Origin: an uncultured Pseudacidovorax sp.
Lineage (GTDB): Bacteria; Pseudomonadota; Gammaproteobacteria; Burkholderiales; Burkholderiaceae_C
Assembly: GCF_913773995.1 (NCBI RefSeq)
Contig: NZ_CAJYES010000216.1
Span: 1 to 41,105 of the forward strand
DNA length: 41,105 bases
Direction: 5' to 3'
Shown here: positions 34,459 to 41,105 of the stretch, piece by piece
How the letters are laid out: the number at the start of each line of letters is the position of its first letter
Position numbering within the stretch: the stretch's first letter is position 1
Translations under genes and position numbers: made by a program
Notes under the pieces: generated by a model
What the model was told of the DNA's origin: nothing
The model's database searches: none
Seen by the model: only the letters and a program-made list of their open reading frames with translations

Positions 34459-35013
34459 ATGTCATTCAACCAGGACCAGCAGATCGATGCCGACGAGGCG
34501 CTGCGCATGCTCGAACTTTCGCTCAACCGTGCCGACAACATCGACCTGGTGATGAGCATCGAAAGCAAGGGCAACCAGATCGAAGGCGAATCTCCCCGGG
34601 TGTTCGCCGATGGCAAGAAGCGCATGGCGGTGCTGGGTTACTTCGCCGCCGTCCGGGCCGATGCGGCACCGGGCGGCACCAAGTCCAAGCTCACGCTCAA
34701 CGCCATGCTGATCGTGCGCCGCTGCGACGCGGCCACGGCCTCCATCGCCAACCTGATCAAGTCGCAGGTCAGCGACGTGAGCGTGCTGCTGTCCTGCTTC
34801 AAGGCCTCGGGCGACTCGTCGCCCGTCCAGGAGTCGACGCTGGAGATCGCCCTCGAAGAGGCGCGCCTGTCCAACTACGCGCTGGTGACCGGCGGCAGCG
34901 TGGGCGTGCCCTGCGAGATCCTGGCCTTCGCCTACCGCCGGATGGTCATCGCCTCGGCGCCCCAGCTGAAGGACGGCCGGCGCGGCGCCGTCCGCGGCGC
35001 CGAGCTGGGCTGA
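34459..35013 (+). CDS. Hcp-like type VI secretion tube protein (TssD)
   Basis: A 184-residue protein. After an N-terminal helix-forming stretch (1-25) it reads DLVMSIESKGNQIEGES, then LTLNAMLIVRRCDAATASIA, IANLIKSQVSDVSVLLSCFK, LEIALEEARLSNYALVTGG and EILAFAYRRMVI. These correspond in order to the Hcp pattern of opening strand, the strand with two basic residues before D-x-A-S/T, the helix, and closing strands around E-x-x-x-F-x-Y-R-x. It is a little longer than typical Hcp (about 160-170) because of the N-terminal extension. Position directly before tagJ-tssE supports TssD, though tssB and tssC usually come just before it and do not here. Confidence 0.75.
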   Translation: MSFNQDQQIDADEALRMLELSLNRADNIDLVMSIESKGNQIEGESPRVFADGKKRMAVLGYFAAVRADAAPGGTKSKLTLNAMLIVRRCDAATASIANLIKSQVSDVSVLLSCFKASGDSSPVQESTLEIALEEARLSNYALVTGGSVGVPCEILAFAYRRMVIASAPQLKDGRRGAVRGAELG

Positions 35014-35064
35014 CACCGCCCACGCGCCCATCCCAGACCTTCCTCCGTCCACCTAGGAGCCCCC

Positions 35065-35931
35065 ATGAGCACCCCCGAACAACTTCTGGCCGCCCACGAC
35101 CCGGCCGGCGCCCTGGCCGCTCTCACCGTGCAGGTGCGTGCCAAACCGGCAGACACGAAGCTGCGCGTCTTCCTGGCCCAACTGCTGTGCGTGCTGGGCC
35201 AGTGGGAGCGCGCGCTGAACCAGTTGAGCGTGGCCGCCGAGATGGACGCCGCCGCCATCCCCATGAAGCAGATGTACGGCGAGGCCATCCGCTGCGAGGG
35301 CCTGCGCGCCGAGGTCTTCGCCGGCAAGCGCACGCCCATGATCTTCGGCCAGCCCGACGAATGGCTGGCCCTGCTGGTGGAGTCGCTGCTGCGCATCGGC
35401 GCGGGAGATGCAGCCGCCGGCGAGCAGCTGCGCGAACGCGCCTTCGATGCGGCGCCGGCCACATCGGGAACGCTCGACGGCCAGCGCTTCGAATGGCTGG
35501 CCGATGCCGATATGCGTCTCGGACCGGTGCTGGAGGCCTTCGTCAACGGCCGCTACTACTGGGTGCCCTTCTCGCGCCTGGCCGCCGTGAAGATCGAGGC
35601 GCCCGAGGACCTGCGCGACGCCGTGTGGATGCCCGCGCATCTGACCTTCGCCAACGGCGGCGAGCAGCTGGCGCTGATCCCCACGCGCTACGACGGCAGT
35701 CAGGCCAGCAGCGACGGCGCGCTGCAGCTGGCGCGCAAGACCGAATGGCAGGAGCGTGCACCCGAGGTGTGGACGGGCCTCGGCCAGCGCAGCTTCAGCA
35801 GCGACGCGGGCGAGCATGCGCTGATGGACGTGCGCGAGATCGTGTTCGACGTGGAGCCGGGCGCATCGGCGGCCGAGGCCGGCCAGGGCGACGCCGAGGA
35901 CGCCACGCAGGACAGCGCCGCCGGTGGCTGA
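35065..35931 (+). CDS. tagJ: Type VI secretion accessory protein TagJ (ImpE/SciE)
   Basis: A 288-residue protein. The N-terminal half is TPR-like: AALTVQVRAKPADTKLRVFL, then GQWERALNQLSVAAEMDAAA. The C-terminal part is an ImpE-type domain with FEWLADADMRLGPVLEAFVN and GRYYWVPFSRLAAVKIEAPE. TagJ proteins bind TssB and the ClpV system and are accessory for sheath recycling. AGGAG precedes the ATG. The tssE start overlaps its last codons. An alanine-rich acidic tail of about 15 residues ends the protein. Confidence 0.92.
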   Translation: MSTPEQLLAAHDPAGALAALTVQVRAKPADTKLRVFLAQLLCVLGQWERALNQLSVAAEMDAAAIPMKQMYGEAIRCEGLRAEVFAGKRTPMIFGQPDEWLALLVESLLRIGAGDAAAGEQLRERAFDAAPATSGTLDGQRFEWLADADMRLGPVLEAFVNGRYYWVPFSRLAAVKIEAPEDLRDAVWMPAHLTFANGGEQLALIPTRYDGSQASSDGALQLARKTEWQERAPEVWTGLGQRSFSSDAGEHALMDVREIVFDVEPGASAAEAGQGDAEDATQDSAAGG

Positions 35932-36448
35932 GCCACGCGACATCGCCAGCGCGCAGGAGCGCCTGCAGCCCTCGCTGCTCGACCGGCTGGTGGACCTGGA
36001 GCCGGGCCGCGAGCGCGAAGGCGACGAGCAGCGCACGCTCACCCGCCAGGCGTTGCGGGCCGCGGTGCTGCGCGACCTGGCCTGGCTCTTCAACGCCACC
36101 GGCGAACTGCGGGGCCTGGACGAGCGCCGTCATCCTCATGCGGCGCGGTCCGTACTGAACTACGGATTGCCTATGCTGTCCGGCCAGTTCACCTCGTCGA
36201 TCCAGCGTGTCAGCATGGAACAGGCGCTCAAGAACGCGATCCTGCAGTTCGAGCCCCGCATCCTGCCCCGCACCCTGGAAGTTGAACTCGTCATGGAAGG
36301 CTCCGCCCTGGACTCCCACAACCGCGTCGGTCTGCAGATCCGCGGCATGCTGTGGGCGCAGCCGGTGCCGCTGGAGTTCCTGATGCGAAGCCGCATCGAC
36401 CTGGAAGAAGGGCGCGTCGACATCGAGCAGGCCACGCCTCCGCGCTGA
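35924..36448 (+). CDS. tssE: Type VI secretion baseplate subunit TssE (gp25-like)
   Basis: A 174-residue baseplate protein related to phage T4 gp25. The motif ARSVLNYGLPMLSG (about 74-87) is the family's core, followed by helices SSIQRVSMEQALKNAILQFE and a strand pair ending near LEFLMRSRIDLEEGRVDIE. The GTG start overlaps the tagJ stop by 8 bp and keeps the usual LQPSLLDRL N-terminal region; no nearby ATG fits. It lies 9 bp before tssF. Confidence 0.93.
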   Translation: MAEPRDIASAQERLQPSLLDRLVDLEPGREREGDEQRTLTRQALRAAVLRDLAWLFNATGELRGLDERRHPHAARSVLNYGLPMLSGQFTSSIQRVSMEQALKNAILQFEPRILPRTLEVELVMEGSALDSHNRVGLQIRGMLWAQPVPLEFLMRSRIDLEEGRVDIEQATPPR

Positions 36449-36457
36449 GGGCACGCC

Positions 36458-38350
36458 ATGGACCCCCGGCTGCTGAACCTGTACGAGCAGGAGCTGCGCT
36501 ACTTCCGCGAGAGCACGTCGGAGTTCGCACGCACCTTTCCCAAGATCGCGCACCGCCTCGGCCTCGAAGGCCAGGAGGTGGCCGATCCCTATGTGGAGCG
36601 GCTGATCGAGGCCACGGCCTTCCTGGCCGCGCGGGTCAACCTCAAGCTCGACGCCGACTACCCGCGCTTCACCGGCCACCTGCTGGACATCGTCCATCCG
36701 CACTTCCTGGCGCCCACGCCCGCGATGACGGTGTGCGCCTTCGACGTCGAGCTGGAGGACGGCAACCTGGCGCGCGGCCCCGTGCTGCCGCGCGGCAGCG
36801 GGCTGCGGGCGCGGGCCGCCAGCGGCCAGAACACGCACTGCGAATTCCGCACCGGGCAGGATCTGCGGGTGTGGCCGGTCGCGCTCACGCAGGCCCAGTA
36901 CTTCAGCTATGCGCCCGACCTGCCGCTGGCGCGGCATCCACGCTCGCGCGAGATCCGCGGTGGCCTGCGCTTCACGCTGCAGGCCACGGCCGGACTGAAC
37001 TTCGGCCAGATCCCCATGGACGAGCTGCTGCTGCACTTCGGCGGCGCGGACGACGTGGCCTGGCAGCTGCACGAATGCGTGCTCAACCGGCCGGTGGCCG
37101 TGTGGCTGCGGCCGCTGGGCACGGGCGCCGCGGCGGGCGCGGGCCTGCGCGAGCTGCCCGGCAGCACGGTGCAGGACTGCGGCTTCGCCGACGACGAGGC
37201 GCTGCTGCCGGTCACCCACACGGGCTTCTCGGGCTTCCGGCTGGTGCAGGAGTACTTCGCCTGCCCCGAGCGCTTCCGCTTCGCGCGGCTCACCGGACTG
37301 GCGCCGCTGCTGGCCACCATGCCGGTCGCCGAGGTCGAAGTGGTGATCCTGTTCTCGCGCGGCGATGCGGCGCTGGAGAAGCTGGTGGGCCCCGACAACG
37401 TGCGACTGAACTGCGTGCCCGTCGTCAACCTCTTCCCCAAGCGGCTCGACCGCGTGCAGGTGGGCGAGGGCGTGAGCCAGTTCCACCTGCTGCCCGACCG
37501 CACCCGGCCGCAGGACTTCGAGGTGCATTCGGTGACCGAGGTGGTCGGCCACAGCGGCACGGTGCAGGGCGACGGCGTGCAGGAGCAGCGCTTCCTGCCC
37601 TTCTATGCGGCCTTCCACGGCAGCCGCCATGTGCACCCGGCCTACTACACGACCACGCGCGAGCCGCGCCTGCTGTCCGCCCGCCAGCGCAGCGAGGGCC
37701 ATCGCAGCAGCCACATCGGCTCGGAGGTGTACTTGCAGATCGTCGATCCGCAGGAGGCGCCCTTTCCGACGCAGTTGCGGCAGCTGGCGGTGTCGGCCCT
37801 GGTCACCAACCGCGACCTGCCGCTGCTGCTGCCGCAAGGGCGCGACAACGACTTCGAATGCATGGACGCCTTCCCGGTGCAGCGCGTGCGCATGCTGCGC
37901 GCGCCCTCGCGGCCGGTCTCGCCGGTGGTGCAGGAAGGCCTGGGCTGGAAGGTGATCGACCACCTGGCGCTCAACTACCTGTCGCTGGCCGACAGCTCGC
38001 CGCAGCAGGGCGCGGCGGCGCTGCGCGAGATGCTGCAGCTGTATGCCTCGCATGCGGACGAGTCGCGCCAGGCGCAGGTGCGCGGGCTGCTGTCGGTGCG
38101 CACGCGCGCGCTGGTGCGCCGGCTGCCGCTGCCCGGGCCGCTGGCCTTCGGCCGCGGGCTGGAGGTGGCGCTGGAGGTGGAGCCCACCGCCTTCCACGGC
38201 GGCAGCGTGTTCCTGTTCGGCGCGGTCATGTCGCGCTGGCTGGCGCGGCATGTGGAGGTCAACCATTTCGTCGAGACCGTTCTGCACGCCGCCGGTCGCG
38301 GCGAGCTGATGCGCTGGAGGCCGCAGTGCGGGACCCGGGCGATCCTGTGA
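36458..38350 (+). CDS. tssF: Type VI secretion baseplate subunit TssF
   Basis: A 630-residue protein of normal TssF (VasA/ImpG) length. It opens with LLNLYEQELRYFRESTSEFA and RLGLEGQEVADPYVERLIEA, the conserved N-terminal region, then YPRFTGHLLDIVHPHFLAPT. Near the end, TAFHGGSVFLFGAVMSRWLA and the EVNHFVETVLH region close the family pattern. TssF forms the wedge of the baseplate with TssE, TssG and TssK. The tssG frame starts before its end, so the two are coupled. Confidence 0.95.
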   Translation: MDPRLLNLYEQELRYFRESTSEFARTFPKIAHRLGLEGQEVADPYVERLIEATAFLAARVNLKLDADYPRFTGHLLDIVHPHFLAPTPAMTVCAFDVELEDGNLARGPVLPRGSGLRARAASGQNTHCEFRTGQDLRVWPVALTQAQYFSYAPDLPLARHPRSREIRGGLRFTLQATAGLNFGQIPMDELLLHFGGADDVAWQLHECVLNRPVAVWLRPLGTGAAAGAGLRELPGSTVQDCGFADDEALLPVTHTGFSGFRLVQEYFACPERFRFARLTGLAPLLATMPVAEVEVVILFSRGDAALEKLVGPDNVRLNCVPVVNLFPKRLDRVQVGEGVSQFHLLPDRTRPQDFEVHSVTEVVGHSGTVQGDGVQEQRFLPFYAAFHGSRHVHPAYYTTTREPRLLSARQRSEGHRSSHIGSEVYLQIVDPQEAPFPTQLRQLAVSALVTNRDLPLLLPQGRDNDFECMDAFPVQRVRMLRAPSRPVSPVVQEGLGWKVIDHLALNYLSLADSSPQQGAAALREMLQLYASHADESRQAQVRGLLSVRTRALVRRLPLPGPLAFGRGLEVALEVEPTAFHGGSVFLFGAVMSRWLARHVEVNHFVETVLHAAGRGELMRWRPQCGTRAIL

Positions 38351-39477
38351 GCGCGGGCGGCACACCGGCGGCAGCCTCGGCCGTGGCCATTCCCGTGCCG
38401 GCCCCTGCGCGTGCGGGGGCGGCGCAAGTGCTTGCCGAGCGTGCGGAGCAGGCCTGGGCCTACGACTACTTCGCGCTGATGCGCCGGCTGGAGGCGACCG
38501 ACCTGTCGGCCCCACGCTGGGGCCATGCGCTGCGGCCCTCCGCCGAGCCGGTGCGCGTGGGGCAGGAGCCCTCGCTCGCCTTCGCGCCCGCAGGGCTCAG
38601 CCGCTTCGAGCTGCCGCAGGGCGATGGCCGGCCGCCGCTGATCCGCCAGCATTTCTTTGCCTACGTTGGCCCCAATGGCCCGCTGCCGGTGCACCTGTCG
38701 GACTTCATCCGCGAGCGCGCGCTCAACCATGGCGACCGCACCTGGCTGGCCTTCCTCGACACCTTCCTGCACCGCTTCGCGCTGCAGTTCTACCGGGCCT
38801 GGTCGCAGGCCCGGCCAGCGCCCGGCATGGACCGCCCGGGCGAGGACCCCTTTCGCCACCGCGTGGGCGCGCTGGTGGGCATCGGCGGTGCCGCGCGGCA
38901 GCAGCGCGACGACGTGCCGGACGATGCGCGCCTGCACTTCTCGGGCTGGCTCGCTAGGCGCGTGCACAGCGCCGAGGGCGTGGAGCGGGTGCTGTCGGGC
39001 TTCTTCGAGGTGCCGGTGCGGCTGGAGCGCTGGGTGGGTCACTGGATGACCCTGCCCGAGGACGAGCTGACGCGCGTGGGCGCGAGCAATCCCAACACCG
39101 CCTCGCGCACGCTGGGCCTCGGTGCCGTGCTCGGTCGCCGCGTGTGGGACCGGCAGAACAAGGTCTGCCTGCACCTGGGCCCGCTCACCCTCGACCAATA
39201 CATGCGCTTCCTGCCCGACGGCAGCGCCCGCGGCCCGCTGGTGCGCTGGGTGCAGCAACTGCTGGGCGGCGAGCTGGACTGGGATGCCCGCCTGCTGCTG
39301 CAGCGTGCCGAGGTGCCGCCCACCAGGCTGGGCATGGGCGCGCGCCTGGGCTGGACCAGCTGGATCGGCAACCGCCCGCGCGCGCACCACGCGGTGGACG
39401 TGCGCATCGCCGGCCCTTCGCACCTGTCCTCCATCGTCGCCGCGCCCGCGGCGGCCCCTGCCCACATGGCCTTGTGA
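38326..39477 (+). CDS. tssG: Type VI secretion baseplate subunit TssG
   Basis: A 383-residue protein of the TssG (ImpH/VasB) family, with AWAYDYFALMRRLEATDLSA, LPQGDGRPPLIRQHFFAYVG, GPNGPLPVHLSDFIRERALN and GHWMTLPEDELTRVGASN as landmarks. It has a proline/alanine-rich N-terminal tail of about 40 residues. Two GTG starts are possible: the one used has GGAGG 5 bp upstream; the other, 21 bp later, overlaps the tssF stop as GTGA. It binds TssF in the baseplate wedge. Confidence 0.9.
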   Translation: MRDPGDPVSAGGTPAAASAVAIPVPAPARAGAAQVLAERAEQAWAYDYFALMRRLEATDLSAPRWGHALRPSAEPVRVGQEPSLAFAPAGLSRFELPQGDGRPPLIRQHFFAYVGPNGPLPVHLSDFIRERALNHGDRTWLAFLDTFLHRFALQFYRAWSQARPAPGMDRPGEDPFRHRVGALVGIGGAARQQRDDVPDDARLHFSGWLARRVHSAEGVERVLSGFFEVPVRLERWVGHWMTLPEDELTRVGASNPNTASRTLGLGAVLGRRVWDRQNKVCLHLGPLTLDQYMRFLPDGSARGPLVRWVQQLLGGELDWDARLLLQRAEVPPTRLGMGARLGWTSWIGNRPRAHHAVDVRIAGPSHLSSIVAAPAAAPAHMAL

Positions 39478-39519
39478 AAACAGCGGCCGCCGTTCGTTCT
39501 GTCTCTACTGGAGAAACCC

Positions 39520-41105
39520 ATGAGTGAAATCAGCCGCACCGCCCTCTTCGGCAAGCTGAATCCCCTGGCCTACAAGGCCATCGAAGGCGCGACGGTCTTC
39601 TGCAAGATGCGCGGCAATCCTTATGTGGAGCTGGAGCACTGGTTCGCCCAGCTGCTGCAGAACCAGGAGAGCGACCTGCACCGCATCGTGCAGCACTACG
39701 GGCTGGACATCTCGCTGCTGGCCAAGGACGTGACGGCCGCGCTGGACCGCCTGCCGCGCGGCGCCACCGCCATCAGCGACTTTTCGCCGCACATCGAGAA
39801 CGCCATCGAGCGCGCGTGGACCTATGCCACGCTGCAGTTCGGCGAGGCCCAGGTGCGCACCGGCTACATCGTGGTCGGCATGCTCAAGACGCAGAGCCTG
39901 CGCAACCCGCTGCTGCAGCTGTCCAAGCAGTTCGAGAAGATCAAGGTCGAGGACCTGGCCGCCAACTTCGCGAAGATCTGCGACGCCTCGGCCGAAGGCA
40001 AGATGCGGGCGCAGGACGGCACCGGCATGGGAAGCGGCACGCCGGGCGAGGAGAGCGGCGCCATCGCGCCCGCCGCGATGGGCAAGGGCGATGCGCTCAA
40101 GAAGTTCACCACCGACCTCACCGAGCAGGCCCGCAGCGGCAAGATGGACCCCATCGTCGGCCGCGACGACGAGATCCGGCAGGTGGTCGACATCCTGATG
40201 CGCCGGCGCCAGAACAACCCCATCCTGGTGGGCGAGGCCGGCGTGGGCAAGACGGCGGTGGTCGAGGGCTTTGCGCAGCGCATCGCCCGCGGCGACGTGC
40301 CGCCGGCCCTCAAGGACGTGAAGCTGCTGGCCCTGGACGTGGGCCTGCTGCAGGCCGGCGCCAGCATGAAGGGCGAGTTCGAGCAGCGGCTGCGCTCGGT
40401 GATCGAAGAGGTTCAGGCCAGCGAGCAGCCGATCATCCTGTTCGTCGACGAGACCCACACGCTGGTGGGCGCGGGCGGCGCGGCCGGCACCGGCGATGCG
40501 GCCAACCTGCTCAAGCCGGCGCTGGCGCGCGGCACGCTGCGCACCGTGGGCGCCACCACCTGGGCCGAGTACAAAAAGTACATCGAGAAGGATCCGGCGC
40601 TGACCCGCCGCTTCCAGAACGTGCAGGTGGACGAGCCCGACGAGCGCAAGGCCATCCTGATGATGCGCGGCGTGGCCAGCACCATGGAGAAGCACCACCA
40701 GGTGCAGATCCTGGACGAGGCGCTGGAAGCCGCCGTCAAGCTGAGCCACCGTTACATCCCCGCGCGCCAGCTGCCCGACAAGAGCGTGAGCCTGCTGGAC
40801 ACCGCCTGCGCCCGCGTGGCCGTGAGCCTGCATGCCACGCCGGCCGAGGTGGACGACAGCCGCAAGCGCATCGAGTCGCTGGAGACCGAGCTGCAGATCA
40901 TCGGCCGCGAGAAGGCCATCGGGATCGACGTGGCCGAGCGCGAGCAGGCCGTCAATGCCGAGCTGGCCGCCGAGCGCGACCGCCTGGGCAACCTCGAAGG
41001 CCGCTGGGGCCAGGAGAAGGCGCTGGTGGACGAGCTGCTGGCCCTGCGCGCCAAGCTGCGCAGCGGTGGGCAGCCCGTCGACGTTCCTCCCCCTCCCCCC
41101 CTGGG
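39520..41105 (+). CDS. tssH: Type VI secretion ATPase TssH (ClpV), N-terminal part
   Basis: The gene runs off the right edge; about 528 residues are visible. The Clp N-domain (about 1-150) starts [20 protein letters not shown], the segment that binds TssC in other ClpV proteins. The first AAA domain carries Walker A GEAGVGKT (Lys244) and Walker [11 protein letters not shown] (Asp310, Glu311), where Thr follows Glu instead of the common Ala. The middle coiled-coil domain is present from about 420. ClpV disassembles contracted TssB/TssC sheaths. CTGGAGA precedes the ATG. The last visible bases are a C-rich run encoding five prolines. Confidence 0.95.
   Translation, partial: MSEISRTALFGKLNPLAYKAIEGATVFCKMRGNPYVELEHWFAQLLQNQESDLHRIVQHYGLDISLLAKDVTAALDRLPRGATAISDFSPHIENAIERAWTYATLQFGEAQVRTGYIVVGMLKTQSLRNPLLQLSKQFEKIKVEDLAANFAKICDASAEGKMRAQDGTGMGSGTPGEESGAIAPAAMGKGDALKKFTTDLTEQARSGKMDPIVGRDDEIRQVVDILMRRRQNNPILVGEAGVGKTAVVEGFAQRIARGDVPPALKDVKLLALDVGLLQAGASMKGEFEQRLRSVIEEVQASEQPIILFVDETHTLVGAGGAAGTGDAANLLKPALARGTLRTVGATTWAEYKKYIEKDPALTRRFQNVQVDEPDERKAILMMRGVASTMEKHHQVQILDEALEAAVKLSHRYIPARQLPDKSVSLLDTACARVAVSLHATPAEVDDSRKRIESLETELQIIGREKAIGIDVAEREQAVNAELAAERDRLGNLEGRWGQEKALVDELLALRAKLRSGGQPVDVPPPPPL

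Overview
The window is very GC-rich, with dense codons, short intergenic gaps and long spurious antisense frames. Gene content (class II fumarase, a type VI secretion cluster with TagF, PpkA and TagJ, a two-partner secretion locus) and extragenic repeats of the TTCGAC...GAACGG and CCCCCTGCAGGGGG kinds suggest a betaproteobacterium of the Burkholderiales, most likely Comamonadaceae. That assignment is inference from style and content, not from a marker gene.

Region 1 (1-8236, minus strand) is housekeeping and efflux. It holds the N-terminal part of a phosphoethanolamine-transferase-like membrane protein translationally coupled to fumC, then a five-gene operon read merR, tolC-like outer membrane factor, hlyD-like adaptor, ABC-2 permease, ABC-2 permease. 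No ATPase gene is present in that operon. A Crp/Fnr regulator lies upstream of it. A divergent DUF962/Mpo1-like membrane protein gene (8332-8847) follows on the plus strand.

Region 2 (9021-18521, plus) is a three-gene locus: an exported TPR-CHAT protein (a caspase-clan protease by fold), a TpsB/FhaC-type transporter and a 1879-residue TpsA/FHA-type exoprotein. The TpsA tail carries an MBG-like domain, a polyproline stretch and a cysteine-bearing C-terminus.

Region 3 (18522-19668) is about 1.15 kb without a credible gene. It is built of nested repeats: a 166-bp inverted repeat, an inner pair of 26-bp REP-like arms, an almost A-free G/T-rich tract and 4.5 tandem 25-26-bp units. It ends in a hairpin just upstream of tssK.

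Region 4 (19669-41105, plus) is a type VI secretion cluster: tssK, tssL (with OmpA domain), tssM, tagF, ppkA (kinase with DUF4384-like tail), an MltA-like lipoprotein, then a gap with strong hairpins. Next comes a three-gene module: a sigma-70-like protein, a one-pass membrane protein resembling an anti-sigma factor, and an exported caspase-like protease. After it come an Hcp-like gene, tagJ, tssE, tssF, tssG and the start of tssH/clpV. The sheath genes tssB and tssC, which usually precede hcp, are not in the window; neither are tssA, tssI/vgrG, tssJ, fha or pppA. The sigma-like/membrane/caspase module sits where tssBC would be expected and is the best candidate for an undescribed system here. 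Together with the CHAT locus, two exported caspase-clan proteases occur within 25 kb.
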